Source: Closterium sp. Naga37s-1
Taxonomy: Eukaryota > Streptophyta > Zygnematophyceae > Desmidiales > Closteriaceae
Assembly (NCBI GenBank): GCA_947471745.1
Contig: CANJKZ010000078.1
Location: forward strand, 3,414,501-3,478,500
DNA length: 64,000 nucleotides
Reading direction: 5' to 3'
The position numbers were made by a program, and so were the translations under genes. Position 1 is the first letter of the stretch. Each line of letters begins with the position of its first letter. Below are positions 10,726-20,678 of the stretch, piece by piece. The notes under the pieces were generated by a model. It worked only from the letters and a program-made list of their open reading frames with translations, searched no databases and had not been told where the DNA came from.

Positions 10726-11086
10726 GACTCTGCTTGTACTGTGATCTCTATACATATACCTGCATGCTTACACTTGCTAGGTTGTGTTCACTGTATTGCT
10801 TGTTCTCTTTTATATAACTATGCATGTGAACTGGCCTTGTGGCCATTTGCTTGTGCTCAGAATGCGTGGTGACTTTGTGATCGACCCTGAGTTGCTTTGC
10901 CTTTCTTGACCGGTCTTGTGACCTCTTGTTCTCCCCCACTTTGCTTATGGGGGTGTGTCAAACTTATATGCTATAGTCTGTCTAGGCTGTAGTGGGGTAG
11001 TTCATATAGGGTACAACACTTTTAGGTTTCCCACTTGTATTCACCTGCTTGCTAGTTCAGTCATTCCTTCGTTCACTATTCTGACA
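10726..11086 (+). repeat. Cop2 3' region and 3' LTR
   Basis: Untranslated tail, a polypurine tract near 10947 with one change from the clade's usual CTATGGGGGTG, then the LTR at 10956-11086: TGTCAAACTTATATGC to CTATTCTGACA, 131 bp, with the core GGCTGTAGTGGGGTA. It is close to the Cop4 LTR. Confidence 0.85.
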
Positions 11087-11432
11087 AAAAAAAAGAGGAA
11101 ATGATGGCGCGAATTTAAAACGTCACAAGCGGCTGGCACCAGGGCAATTCGCATAGACAAATGGAGAATGCACGAAAGAAGACTCTGCACCGACCGGGAA
11201 TCTCCAGCCCAACACCCCAGAAAGCAAAAATTCGTTAAAGTTATCCTATGAAGAAACTTTAGCCAAAAATAATGCTTCTCGTGATTTTAAAGCCCTTGAA
11301 AAAATCAAGGGAGAGTTAGAGGCTAAGAGAAAACCTTTAGAAACAATTGAGGTACTGAGAAGTTGGGAAAACAACTCTGGATCGTTGAAATGGGCCGAGC
11401 ATTCCGTGGAGTTAATATTCTCTCACAGCAGT
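11087..11432 (+). other. Gy1 remnant with open reading stretch of unknown identity
   Basis: A-rich sequence between Cop2 and Cop3. One plus-strand frame is open from about 11155 to 11432 and continues past Cop3 for about 20 more codons at 17797. It encodes a charged stretch (ALEKIKGELEAKRKPLE, then LRSWENNSGSLKWAEHSVE). I do not recognise it. Its place between gag and RT of Gy1 suggests rearranged polyprotein sequence, but captured or older host DNA is also possible. Confidence 0.4.
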
Positions 11433-12230
11433 TGTTATAGTCACAGTAGGCTTGAATGTGCCTAAAACGAAAGATAGAGTGCACAGTCGGATTTCTGCTC
11501 AGCGGCTTCAAACGTTTATAGAGTTCTGTTTACAGCTTCAAATGACTTGCTATTAATTGTATCTGGAGCGTCTTGATATCTCCTACAATATACAATTTAC
11601 ATCACACGATTTCATCAAGTATTGATGACGCAACGTCGGTTTGAACGAACGGAACTATGGCAGCCACTATAGTCTTAGAACACAAATTAGGAAGAGCTAC
11701 GAATTGGGAATGACTTCCCGCCTCTACAAACCCCAAGAGCTAAGGTACAGTGATGTGGAACAGTGTCACACTGTCCCCAACCATGAAGGGTCTCGAAACT
11801 ACCCTCCACAAGGGCCTACACCAAGAGAAATGTTACACTACACATTGTAATGTAACTATTCTCACTATCTTGAAGTTTACCCTTTTGGAGAGTTTCGAAA
11901 TCACTTGAATCCTGAAACCAAGGCTCTGGTTCTTCAAGATAAATTCTTCCTTGAGTTCTTGGAAGTCTGCTGCGCACACCTGCGACACGCCGAACGTTCC
12001 ACACACGAAAAAATAGAGAACCGCACACGACACGCAAACGACGACGTGACATGCGACTAGCGATAACTCGCTATTGACTCGACACACACATTCAAAATCA
12101 TGCCTCATCATTCACACACTATTGTAAGCATGGAATATATATTATCTCATTCCCTCATACCTTTCCATGCACACACGCATGCACGCACACAGACAACAAG
12201 CCGAATGCAAACCGTAGGGTTGCACCAACA
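11433..12230 (-). repeat. Cop3 3' LTR
   Basis: 798 bp; on the minus strand it starts TGTTGGTGCAACCC and ends TATAACA. It is AT-richer than the surrounding Copia DNA and carries no supportable gene. It pairs with 16994-17791. Confidence 0.9.
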
Positions 12231-12269
12231 AACTCCCCCTCAGATTGTTGGCCTTAGGATCTGGTTATC

Positions 12270-13052
12270 TCAGTTCAGAGCCATTCCAGCCAGCTTGCAA
12301 CACTTCCAGTGCTGCTGCTCCACCACCCCCTTGGTCATCATGTCAACTGGCTGCCCCGTCGTCTTCACGTAGTGCAACTCAACTTCACCCGCTGCCACCA
12401 TGCTCCTCGTCCAATGCCACTTCACCCTCATGTGCTTGGTGAGGCCGTGCAACACAGGGTTCTTAGCAAGTGCAATGGCACCTTGGCTGTCACAGTAGAG
12501 TGGGGTAGGTCCTTGCTGCTCCTCCCCCAATTCAGCCAACAAACGCTGCTGCCACACAATCTCCCGTACGGCACGGAAGAGTACCATGTACTCGGACTCC
12601 ACCGAGCTCAATGCTTGATCCACCTGCTTCTTGCTCTCCCAAGCAGTTGGGCCTCCAGCAACACAAAAAATGAACCCTCCAACACTTGTCATGTCCTCTT
12701 GTTCAGAAGCATAAGAAGCATCCGAGAATGCGGTGAGGAACAAACGCCCGGGTTCAACACCATCCGCGCCCTTTTGGCGCCTTTGCGCCGCCGCTGAGTA
12801 TTGCAGCCCAACGGTCGGTGTTTGGCCAAGATACTTGGCCACCCTCATTCCAGCTGCTACCTGCTCCTCATTAGGGCATTGAACAACCTTAGCCAACTGT
12901 CCGGTAGCAAACGCGACGTCCGGTCGGGTGTTTACCGCCGCATACATGAGGCTGCCCACCAACGAGTGAAAAGGGCACCTCTCCTCTTCACCAACGCTCT
13001 CCTCCTCTGGTCCCTTCACACACTTGAACCCAGAGGGAAAGGGTGTAGCCAC
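12270..13052 (-). pseudogene. Cop3 RNase H
   Basis: A 260-codon frame with the Copia RNase H region: SLMYAAVNTRPDVAFA, FSDASYASEQED (catalytic-type Asp), AWESKKQ, SSVESEYMVL, LYCDSQGAIALA, then TKHMRVKWHW and VDMMTKG. It ends just inside the left LTR. It is separated from RT by a frame break near 13070; the domain itself is free of stops. The normal product would be part of the polyprotein. Confidence 0.85.
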
Positions 13053-13082
13053 ATGGCCTTCACTCTGCCCAAAGTTGGCAGC

Positions 13083-14402
13083 CTAGGCCTCCAGGTACTT
13101 CCGTTGATGTACCCGCATGCACCGCTTCTCCACATCTCGTTCGATGTGGAGCCCGAGGTAGAAGCTCACGTCACCAAGGGCCTTGCACTTGAACTTGTCT
13201 TGAAGCTTCAGAATCACCTCCTTCACAAGGTCACAGGAGGGTGAGAAAATGAGGATGTCATCCACATAAACCACCATGAAACTCCTCTGCTTCCCCTCGC
13301 CAAGCATGAAGAATGAGTGATCAGCCGTTGAGGGAGTGAAGCCGATCTCCAAAACTTCTTGCAGCTTCAAGTACCACTGCCTAGGGGCCTCCTTCAGTCC
13401 ATAAAGGGCCTTCTTCAGCTTCAAAACTCTGCCACTACCATCATCAAACCCCTCTGGCTGCGCCAAGAAAATATATTCTTCGAGAATGCCGTTGAGGAAC
13501 GCGGTTTTCCCGTCCATTTGTTTCACCACCCATCCTTTGATGGTAGCTCCCGCGAGTAGGGTTCGCAGCGTCGTCGGCTTCACCACAGGAGCAAACAACT
13601 CCTTATAGTCCACCTTCTCCTTTTGCTGGTACCCCTTCGCTACAAGCCTAGACTTGTAGCGCTCGATTTTGCCATCGGCGTCGGACTTGATCTTGAAGAG
13701 CCGCTTGGACGTAATCGCCTTACGCCCCTCCGGTACCTCCACCAATTCCCACGTGCCATTCTCCTCAATGCTCTTCAGCTCACTCTCCATTGCCTTCTTC
13801 CACTCCTTAGCATCACTACTCTCCAAGGCTTCCTTGAGAGTTGCTGGTTCCCCCGGCATCTCCACCGGAGAGAAGAACGCGAAGGCACACTCCTCGTATT
13901 CACTTTCCTCGTCATCTCCAACCTTGGCTGGCTTTCCCAGTGCCTCATAGGTCAGCCAATTTGGGGCTTGGATTCTCCTCTTGCCCCTTCCTTCCTCCTC
14001 AGCTGCAGGGACATGAAGGCCTTGGCGTTGCTGCGGGGTGACTCGGATCCGTGGAGCACTCGTAGTGCGAGAAGAAAGTGTCGGTGCACGCTCGCTCACT
14101 TGCTGCACCTCCTCCTCTTCTTCCTCTGCATCCTTGGCCTCCTCTCCCCCATTCACAAGGGAAGATTGCCTTGTGGTGGTGCTGCCGCTGCTCAGCTCCA
14201 AAGGCGCTCCACATGCTCCAAACCGGAACTCTTCACTTCCCCAAACCGCATGCCTATCTTCGCCGCGTTCTCCGCCTTCCAATCCTTGTACATCACATTC
14301 TCCATGAACTTGCAGTCTCTGCTCACCAAGAATTTCTTGGTGAATGGGTCCCAAAGAAGCCACCCCTTGCTGTTTTGAGCCATGCCCAAATGTACGGCCC
14401 AT
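13083..14402 (-). pseudogene. Cop3 reverse transcriptase with acidic linker
   Basis: The first codons overlap the integrase end in another frame and are not meaningful. From about 14210 down the frame encodes an acidic, Glu-rich linker (EEAKDAEEEEEE), then RT: ALESSDAKEWKKAMESEL, NGTWELVEVP, SRLVAKGYQQK, KQMDGKTAFLNG (catalytic-type Asp), KALYGLKEAPRQWY, and the catalytic Y-V-D-D near 13261-13272. The frame stops at 13083 just before RNase H. RT looks intact over its core. Confidence 0.85.
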
Positions 14403-15164
14403 ATCGTCTTGGCACCTAGCTTGTTGTGTCGAAGATGCTTACGTACGAGAGCCATGCACATGCACCCGAACACCTGAAGCATATCAGCCTTTGACTTCCT
14501 TCCAATCCACTCCACATAGGGCACCCATTTTTTCTGCTCCCACATGATTCAAGGCTCTGTTCTTGGCCACACACGCGCTCCGCACTGCATCAGGCCAGAA
14601 ATAGTTGGGTAGCCCAGATTCAATGAGCAACCCGCACGCCGTCTCCATGATTGTCCGGTTCGCTCGCTCGGCGATGCCGTTCATTGCAGGGGAGTATGGC
14701 ATGGTAAGGGAGTGCCTTATGCCATTCTTCTTCAGCCACAATGAGAACTCCTTGCTCAGGAACTCTCCCCCTTGATTGGTGCAAATTGCCTTCACTAGCC
14801 GGTCTTGTTGCCGCTCCACCATCGGCAACCAATCGGTCTTCACCGTTTCAGCCACGTCGCTCTTCTTAGACACCACGTACACCCAAGTCATGCGAGTGTA
14901 GACGTCCACTATGGTGAGAAAGTACTCAGCTCCAGCAGCTCCAAGCTTCAGGGGGCCCACCACGTCCATCACCACCTCATCAAGTGGTGCCTCAGCCGTT
15001 GCGTCCGAACTTGAGAACGGGAAACGTGTGAACTTGGCTTGCATGCACGTCGGGTAGCCAAGTACCTCATATGGCTCCCCCTTCACACGTATGCCAGCAA
15101 CCATCTCATTCTTCACTAGCTGCTGCAAGATGGGCAGGGCCACATGCCCCATTCGCCGATGCAA
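14192..15164 (-). pseudogene. Cop3 integrase
   Basis: Core from MHRRMGHVALPILQQL (HHCC part) through C-x2-C-like cysteines, VVMDVVGPLK (first Asp), ICTNQGGEF, and MNGIAERANRT (catalytic Glu). The second catalytic Asp of the usual T-D-N-G-G-E-F is Asn here, so strand transfer should be lost. The frame breaks near 14500. The C-terminal part continues in another frame to 14192 (VFGCMCMALVRKH, HLGMAQNSKGWLLWD). Confidence 0.85.
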
Positions 15165-15238
15165 GGTGAGCCAATCACACTCCCCCGTAGCCGAAGTCGG
15201 ATTGGAGAATGCCGCACTCGCAATAGTGCCTCACATGC

Positions 15239-15865
15239 TCACCACTCCTTGGCTGCTGCACCACTCTCCTCAAGCTCACACTGCTTGCTGGTCCCTCCAG
15301 GTTTGCACTTGTTGGACTCTTTCGCCTTGGCGCCATCGTTCGCGCCGTAGCCGCTACCAACCGCTTCATCCTTGGTGCTGACGCTTGCTGCCACTTGCCT
15401 CTCTTTAGGCATAGGGACCACAGGGATCTGCCACATGTCGTTGTAGACATCCCTATCCTCATGAAGGTCCCAAAGAACCCGCTCGCCAATCCGTGCGGTG
15501 TAGGTCTTGGCTCCCTTCGAGCTCGTGTCCATGCCGGCCTTTTGCAACCGCCGCACGGAAATCAGGTTCGCAGCAAGGTTGGGCACCCAAAGCATATTCT
15601 TGGGGCCCACCATCTTCCCATCAGCATCCTTGAACATGGCCTTGCCCATGCCTTTCACCTCTGCTCGCTGCCCCAAAGCCGATGTGACATGCTTCACCAG
15701 TGACGGTTCAAGTTCGGTGAGCAAGTCCGCACGAGGTGTCATGCTATAGGTAGCGCCGCTAACGATCACCCAATAATCCAGGGGGTGTAGGGTCACCTTC
15801 CCCACAGCAAGAGGCTCCTCAAAGCTTTCATCCTTCTCTGGTGCAGCCGGTGCTTGCGTCGACAC
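15239..15865 (-). pseudogene. Cop3 protease region
   Basis: It encodes the aspartic protease segment: DYWVIVSGATYSMTP, then NMLWVPNLAANLISVRRLQKAG. The usual D-S-G-A-T active site reads V-S-G-A-T, so the catalytic Asp is gone. The reading then continues toward the integrase zinc region (GERVLWDLH). The start shown is only the first Met of the frame. Upstream it should join gag, from which it is separated by a frame break near 15900. Confidence 0.8.
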
Positions 15866-15901
15866 GAAGAAGAATTGACCCGGAAAGCGATCGTCCCTCG
15901 A

Positions 15902-16960
15902 CTAGCTCTTGTTGTCACCGTTCTTCATATTTGCAGCACCACCTCCGCGACCGCCACGGCCTCCACGTCCTCTTCCTCTCCCTCCTCCTGCTCCTCTACT
16001 CTCTTGCCCTTGAGCAGGGGTCCATCCATCAGGGAGCTTGAAGCAATCGCACCACATATGTCCGCTCTTGTGACAATAGTGGCACTCGCTGTCGAATCGG
16101 CCGCGACCGCGTCCGTAGCTCTTGTTGTCAATGCCGTATCCGCCACTTCCGCGGCCTCTATTGAAGTTGTTGCTGCCAAATTTGCCTCCCCCTCGTCCTC
16201 TGCCCCTTCCACGGCCATTCCCTTGGCCGATGCTTGCTGCCCCGGCGCCATCCGCACTCGCAAACTCACGGCGGCGGAAGTCCTCTTGAAGGATCGCTCG
16301 CTTCACGTCTTCAAGCAAGAGACGGGGCAAGTCACGATTGAGGTTGATGATGAGCGAGGACCATGACTCTGGGAGTAAGGCCAGCAACTTGGTCTTCTTT
16401 TGGAGCTCACTATAGTCGAGATCCGCTCTTTCAAGCCGCGTCAACAAGTCGAAGAATTTCTGTACCCCTTCTTCAACCGGTTCATCTTCTTCAGTTCGTA
16501 TTGCCACCATTTGCCGTTCCAACACCACCGCTACCGCCGCTGTTGCAGGAGCGTGTACACCCTTGAGAGCAGCCCATGTCTTTGGTCCCTTCTCTGGTTC
16601 ACGCTGGAATGGCTTGATGTGACGGATTTGGCTGCTCCTCTACGCTTGCCCGAGTAGGAGATAGCCTTGTGCGCTCTTCCGCACCCACAGGCTCTTCTCC
16701 GGGTCGTTCTCGGGGCGCTTCTCCGTTCCTTCCATCACCTCCAGCAGGTCATAGTGGTCAAATACGTTCTCCATTCTGAAGGACCATTCAGCGAAGTTGT
16801 CGCCATTGAACTTTTCAAGCCCAAACACCCTAGGTTCATCCCTAGGTGGGCCAAGACTTGGTTGCACGGGCGCCATGGCTGAATCACGGGGTTGGCCTTG
16901 AGGTTGGGCTTCTCCACTGCTACCAGCACCTCTTCCACCCCTTTCATCAGGTCCAGCCAT
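15902..16960 (-). pseudogene. Cop3 gag
   Basis: Start at 16960 (MAGPDERGG), 18 codons from the primer site. It encodes a Copia Gag: FNGDNFAEWSFRMENVF, a stop near 16640, then in another frame FFDLLTRLERADLDYSELQKKTKLLALLPESW, a Gly/Arg-rich stretch, and the canonical zinc knuckle CHYCHKSGHMWCDC (C-x2-C-x4-H-x4-C, about 16074-16033). The N-terminal part is shortened by the frame break. This canonical knuckle contrasts with the unusual Cys/His motif of the short-LTR clade. Confidence 0.85.
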
Positions 16961-16993
16961 TGTCAAAATGCTCCAATGGGCTCTGATACCACT

Positions 16994-17791
16994 TGTTTTA
17001 GTCACAGTAGGCTTGAATGTGCCAAAAACGAAAGATAGAGAGCACAGTCGGATTTTTGCACAGCGGCTTTAAATGTTCATAGCGTTCTCGTCACAGCTGC
17101 AAATGACCTGATTCAACTTGGATCAGGAGCGTCTTAATGTCGCCTACAATAGACAATTTAGATTGCACAATCTCATTAAGAATGGACGACACAACGTTGA
17201 TTTGAAAGAACGGCACTATGGCAGCCACTATAGTCTTATAACACAAATTATGAAGAGTTACGAGTTGGGAATTACTCCCAGTCTCTACAAACCCCAAGAG
17301 CCGAGGTACAGTGATGTGGAACTGTGTCACACTGTCCCCAACCGTGAAGGGTCTCGAAACTACCCTCCACAAGGGCCTACACCAAGAGAAATGTTACACT
17401 ACACATTGTAATGTAACTATTCTCACTATCTTGAAGTTTACCCTTTTGGAGAGTTTCGAAATCACTTGAATCTTGAAACCAAGGCTCTGGTTCTTCAAGA
17501 TAAATTCTTCCTTGAGTTCTTGGAAGTCTGCTGCGCACACCTGCGACATGCCGAACGTTCCACACACGACAAAATAGAAAACCGCACACGACACGCAAAC
17601 GACGACGTGACACGCGAACAGCGATAACTCGCTATTGAGTCGACACACACATTCAATATCATGCCTCATCATTCACGCACTATTGTTAGTATGAAATATA
17701 TATTATCGCATTTCCTCATACCATTCCATGCGCACACTCATGCACGCACACGAACAACAAGCCGAATGCAAACCGTAGGGTTGCACCAACA
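16994..17791 (-). repeat. Cop3 5' LTR
   Basis: 798 bp, partner of 11433-12230, with many substitutions between the two. Its inner end abuts the primer site (TGGTATCAGAGCC on the minus strand, read down from 16992). Confidence 0.9.
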
Positions 17792-17796
17792 GCACT

Positions 17797-18301
17797 GCCG
17801 TGTTAAGGCTCCCCACTTCCCACATTAGAAGCCTATACAGCTGCAAAGGCTTAGGGACAAACAGATAGTTAAAAACAAGTACCCCATACCGCGCATACAC
17901 GATCTTCTAGATGAACACGTAATGCAAATGTGTTTTCGAAGCTGGACCTACGATCTGGTTACTGGCAGATCAAGATGGCAGACAACTCGATCCACAAGAC
18001 GTTGTTCTGTACCAGATACGGCTCCGACGAATACTTAGTGATGGCGTTTGGACTCTGCAACACACCAGCGACATTTTAGGTGGAGATGAGCCATATTCTA
18101 CGGCCCCTGCTGGATGAGTGCGCGGTAGTGTACCTAGACGACATTCTCATCTACTCCAAAAATATAAAGGAACTCGTGGAGCATCTGCCGAAAGTCTTCG
18201 AGATCCTGCGGGAGCACCTTCTTCCGTGCGAATGATACGCCCTTTAAATGGGATACTCCTCAACAGCAAGCCATGGAGAAGCTACAGACACCACTGGCTA
18301 T
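17797..18301 (+). pseudogene. Gy1 reverse transcriptase, N-terminal part
   Basis: From about 17861 the plus strand encodes Gypsy [21 protein letters not shown], a one-base shift near 17920, [29 protein letters not shown], a TAG near 18079, and VVYLDDILIYSKN with the catalytic Y-L-D-D at 18130-18141. It ends in DTPQQQAMEKLQTPLA at the Cop4 border and resumes at 30498 with TAPVLILPDPDRDYVVEADAS, so the sense is continuous once Cop4 is removed. RT is shortened at its start: the region before KQIVKNKYP is not recognisable. Confidence 0.9.
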
Positions 18302-18431
18302 TGTTAGAATGTGAGCGAATGAATGAATGAACTAGAAAGCAGGTGGGTACAAGTAGGAAACCTAAAAGTGTTGTACCCTATATGAACTACCCCACTACAG
18401 CCTAGAAAGACTATAGCATATAAGTTTGACA
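18302..18431 (-). repeat. Cop4 3' LTR with polypurine tract
   Basis: 130 bp, on the minus strand TGTCAAACTTATATGC to CATTCTAACA. The polypurine tract CTATGGGGGTG (minus strand) lies at 18433-18443, directly inside it. Confidence 0.9.
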
Positions 18432-18443
18432 CACCCCCATAGG

Positions 18444-18706
18444 CTCACCGAAAGGTGCACTGGGATGCTGCGAAGAGGGTGTTGCGATACTTGTGCAGTA
18501 CATTGGGCATGGGGCTCGTGCTTGGAGGACGGGCTCGAGTTGTCCTCACTGGTCACGCTGACGCCTCCTGGATTGACGACTTGGCTATGCAGCGGTCGTC
18601 ACAGGGTTACACCTTCAGTCTTGGCTCCGGTTCTGTCTCTTGGCGGTCTACCCGCTCTTCTTCTGTTCTCAGCTCCAGTTGTGAGGCTGAGATCTACGCT
18701 GGAGCC
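18444..18706 (+). pseudogene. Inverted Copia RNase H fragment within Cop4
   Basis: It encodes on the plus strand, opposite to the rest of Cop4, the RNase H start: HRKVHWDAAKRVLRYL-like, GMGLVLGGRARVVLTGHADASW, RSSQGYTFSLGSGS, SSSCEAEIYAGA. It is nearly the same as Cop8 53053-53310. It is bounded by the polypurine tract on the left and by an integrase fragment on the right. The right junction shows a shared GCCA, the left a near-shared TAGGC. Confidence 0.85.
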
Positions 18707-18773
18707 ACAGAAAATGGGGAGCAGCCGCATGGATCATGGACGTACGAGCGACGCCCATGACCATGCCAATGCG
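18707..18773 (-). pseudogene. Cop4 integrase fragment left of Cop5
   Basis: On the minus strand it encodes IGMVMGVARTSMIHAAAPHFL, the stretch directly after the catalytic-Glu motif NGIAERR of integrase. It continues the integrase reading broken at 26733. The last five bases, ATGCG, are duplicated at 26733-26737 as the Cop5 target site. Confidence 0.9.
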
Positions 18774-18933
18774 TGTCAAACATATATGCTTAGTTATATC
18801 TAGGCTTAGTTTATGTGTTTACAGTTGTCTAGGCTATAGTGGGTTTAGCCTTAGGGGGTACAGTTTTCTCTCGACATTCTACTTGTACCCCTCGTCACTT
18901 CCTAGTAAACCATTCTCACCTAAGATTCTAACA
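18774..18933 (+). repeat. Cop5 5' LTR
   Basis: 160 bp, TGTCAAACATATATGC to GATTCTAACA. Core: GGCTATAGTGGGTTTAGCC followed by GGGGGTACA. The primer site TGGTATTAAGAGC follows at 18934, a variant of the initiator-Met type. Confidence 0.9.
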
Positions 18934-20678
18934 TGGTATTAAGAGCAACTAAGTCTTAGGACCTAGTCTCAATGGGCCCACCACCTACTGCACTACCCGT
19001 ACCTAGCCCGTCAACCTTGTCGCCCGCGCCCGGCCCGTACCTAGCCCGTCGCCCGGCCCATACCTAGCTCGTCGCCTCGGCCCCGCTGGCCCCGTCGACT
19101 TTGTTGCCCGCGCCCGGCCTGTACCTAGCTCGTCGCCAGGCCCGTACGTAGCCCGTCGCCTCGGCCCCGCTGGCCCCGCCGTCTTCGTCGTCCGCGCCCG
19201 GCCCGTACCTAGCTTGTCGCCCGGCCCGTACCTAACTCGTCGCCAGGCCCGTACGTAGCCCGTCGCCTCGGCCCCGCTGGCCCCGCCGTCTTCGTCGCCC
19301 GCGCCAGGCCCGTACCTAGCCCGTCGCCCGGCCAGTACCTAGCCCGTCACCCGGCCAGTACCTAGCCCGTCGCCTCGGCCCCGCTGGCCCCGTCAACTTC
19401 GAAGCCAGTCGCCCGGTCCGTACCTAGCCCGTCGCCTCGGCCCAGCTGGCCCCGTCAACTTCGACGCCTGCGCCCGGCCCGTACCTAGCCCGTAGCCCGG
19501 CCCGTACCTGTTTGGCCCCTCGGCCCCCCTTGGCCCCTCAGCCCCTTGTTTGGCCCCGCGGCCCCTAGGCCCCTCGGCCCCCCCTAAGGCCCCTACTTTG
19601 GCCCCTTGTTTGGCCCCTCGGCCCCCTAGGCCCCCCCGGCCCCTACTTTGGCCCCTCGGCCCCCAAGGCCCCCTGTTTGGCCCCTCGGCCCCCTAGGCCC
19701 CTCGGCCCCCCCTAAGGCCCCCCAGGCCCCTTGTTTGGCCCCTCGGCCCCCTAGGCCCCTCGGCCCCCCTAAGGCCCCCCCCGGCCCCTACTTTGGCCCC
19801 TCGGCCCCCTAGGCCCCCCCCCGGCCCCTACTTTGGCCCCGCGGCCCCCAAGGCCCCTTGTTTGGCCCCTCGGCCCACTAGGCCCCTCGCCCCCCCCTAA
19901 GGCCCCCCAGGCCCCTTGTTTGGCCCCGCGGCCCCTAGGCCCCTCGGCCCCACCTCAGAGCCTGGAGCCCGGCCCCCCGGCCCCTACTTTGGCCCCTCGG
20001 CCCCCCCTAGGCCCCGTGTCTGGCCCCGCAGCCCCTAGGCCCCTCGGCCCCACCTCAGAGCCTGGCGCCCGCCCCCCCCCCCCCCCCCCCCTCCCCCGGC
20101 CCCTACTTTGGCCCCTCGGCCCCCTAGGCCCCCCGGCCCCTACTTTGGCCCCTCGGCCCCCAAGGCCCCTTGTTTGGCCCCTCGGCCCCCTAGGCCCCTC
20201 GGCCCCCCTAAGGTCCCCCCAGGCCCATTGTTTGGCCCCTCGGCCCCCTAGGCCCCTCGGCCCCCCTAAGGCCCCCCCGGCCCCTACTTTGGCCCCTCGG
20301 CCCCCTAGGCCCCCCCGGCCCCTACTTTGGCCCCGCGGCCCCCAAGGCCCCTTGTTTGGCCCCTCGGCCCCCTAGGCCCCTCGGCCCCCCTAAGGCCCCC
20401 CAGGCCCCTTGTTCGGCCCCGTGGCCCCTAGGCCCCTCGGCCCCTTATCAGAGACCGGCGCCCGGCCCCCCCCCGGCCTCTTGTTTGGCCCCTCGGCCCC
20501 CTAGGCCCCTTGGCCCCCTCTAGGCCCCCCGGCCCCCTGTTTGGCCCCGCGGCCCCTAGGCCACTCGGCCCCACCTCAGAGACCGGCCCCGGCCCCCCGG
20601 CCCCTTGTTTGGCCCCTCGGCCCCCTAGGCCCCTCGGCCTCTTGTTTGGCCCCGCGGCCCCCAGGCTCCTCTGCCCCT
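18934..20678 (+). other. Cop5 leader: GGGCCC motif and C-rich tandem repeats
   Basis: No supportable gene. GGGCCCACC lies at 18974. Two repeat blocks follow: variants of CCCGTACCTAGCCCGTCGCC (about 19000-19510), then variants of GGCCCCTCGGCCCCCTA (19510-20670), with a homopolymer-like C stretch near 20071-20092. The plus strand is strongly C-rich. Long frames here encode only Pro/Leu/Arg/Ala-rich repeats; one runs in frame into gag from 20541, but gag alignment points to 20679 as the real start. Confidence 0.8.

Larger units (their letters stand above)
7379..11086 (+). mobile_element. Cop2: deleted Copia element with two RT modules
   Basis: It begins with the first ~23 bp of a 5' LTR (TGTCAAATTTATATGC), fused at about 7402 to the pol linker, so the rest of the LTR, leader, gag, protease and integrase are deleted. 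It ends with a full 131-bp LTR (10956-11086). Flanking AAAAA on both sides is consistent with a target duplication in an A-rich stretch of Gy1. Inside, the linker-RT module occurs twice in tandem (break near 9046). Stops are numerous. Confidence 0.85.
11433..17791 (-). mobile_element. Cop3: Ty1/Copia element of a second lineage
   Basis: Two 798-bp LTRs (11433-12230 and 16994-17791) flank minus-strand gag-protease-integrase-RT-RNase H. The primer site next to the right LTR reads TGGTATCAGAGCC on the minus strand (16978-16992), complementary to initiator Met tRNA by family knowledge. The polypurine tract GAGGGGGAGTT adjoins the left LTR. Flanks GCAGT (11428-11432) and GCACT (17792-17796) resemble an aged 5-bp target duplication. 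The LTRs differ at many sites, so this is older than Cop4, Cop5 or the Trims. Its proteins differ clearly from those of the short-LTR clade, including a canonical CCHC knuckle. Confidence 0.9.

Noticed and set aside
11641..12111. Short frames in the Cop3 LTR, repeated at 17118-17672
   Set aside because: They are repeated because the LTRs are; the frames differ by stops and show no domain.
19833..20375. A 180-codon Pro/Leu/Arg-rich plus-strand frame in the Cop5 leader
   Set aside because: It is a translation of GGCCCCTCGGCCCC-type repeats lacking stop triplets by composition.
20541..20678. 46-codon in-frame extension upstream of Cop5 gag
   Set aside because: It translates leader repeats; the homologous start in Cop1, Cop4 and Cop8 is the internal Met-containing block at 20679.
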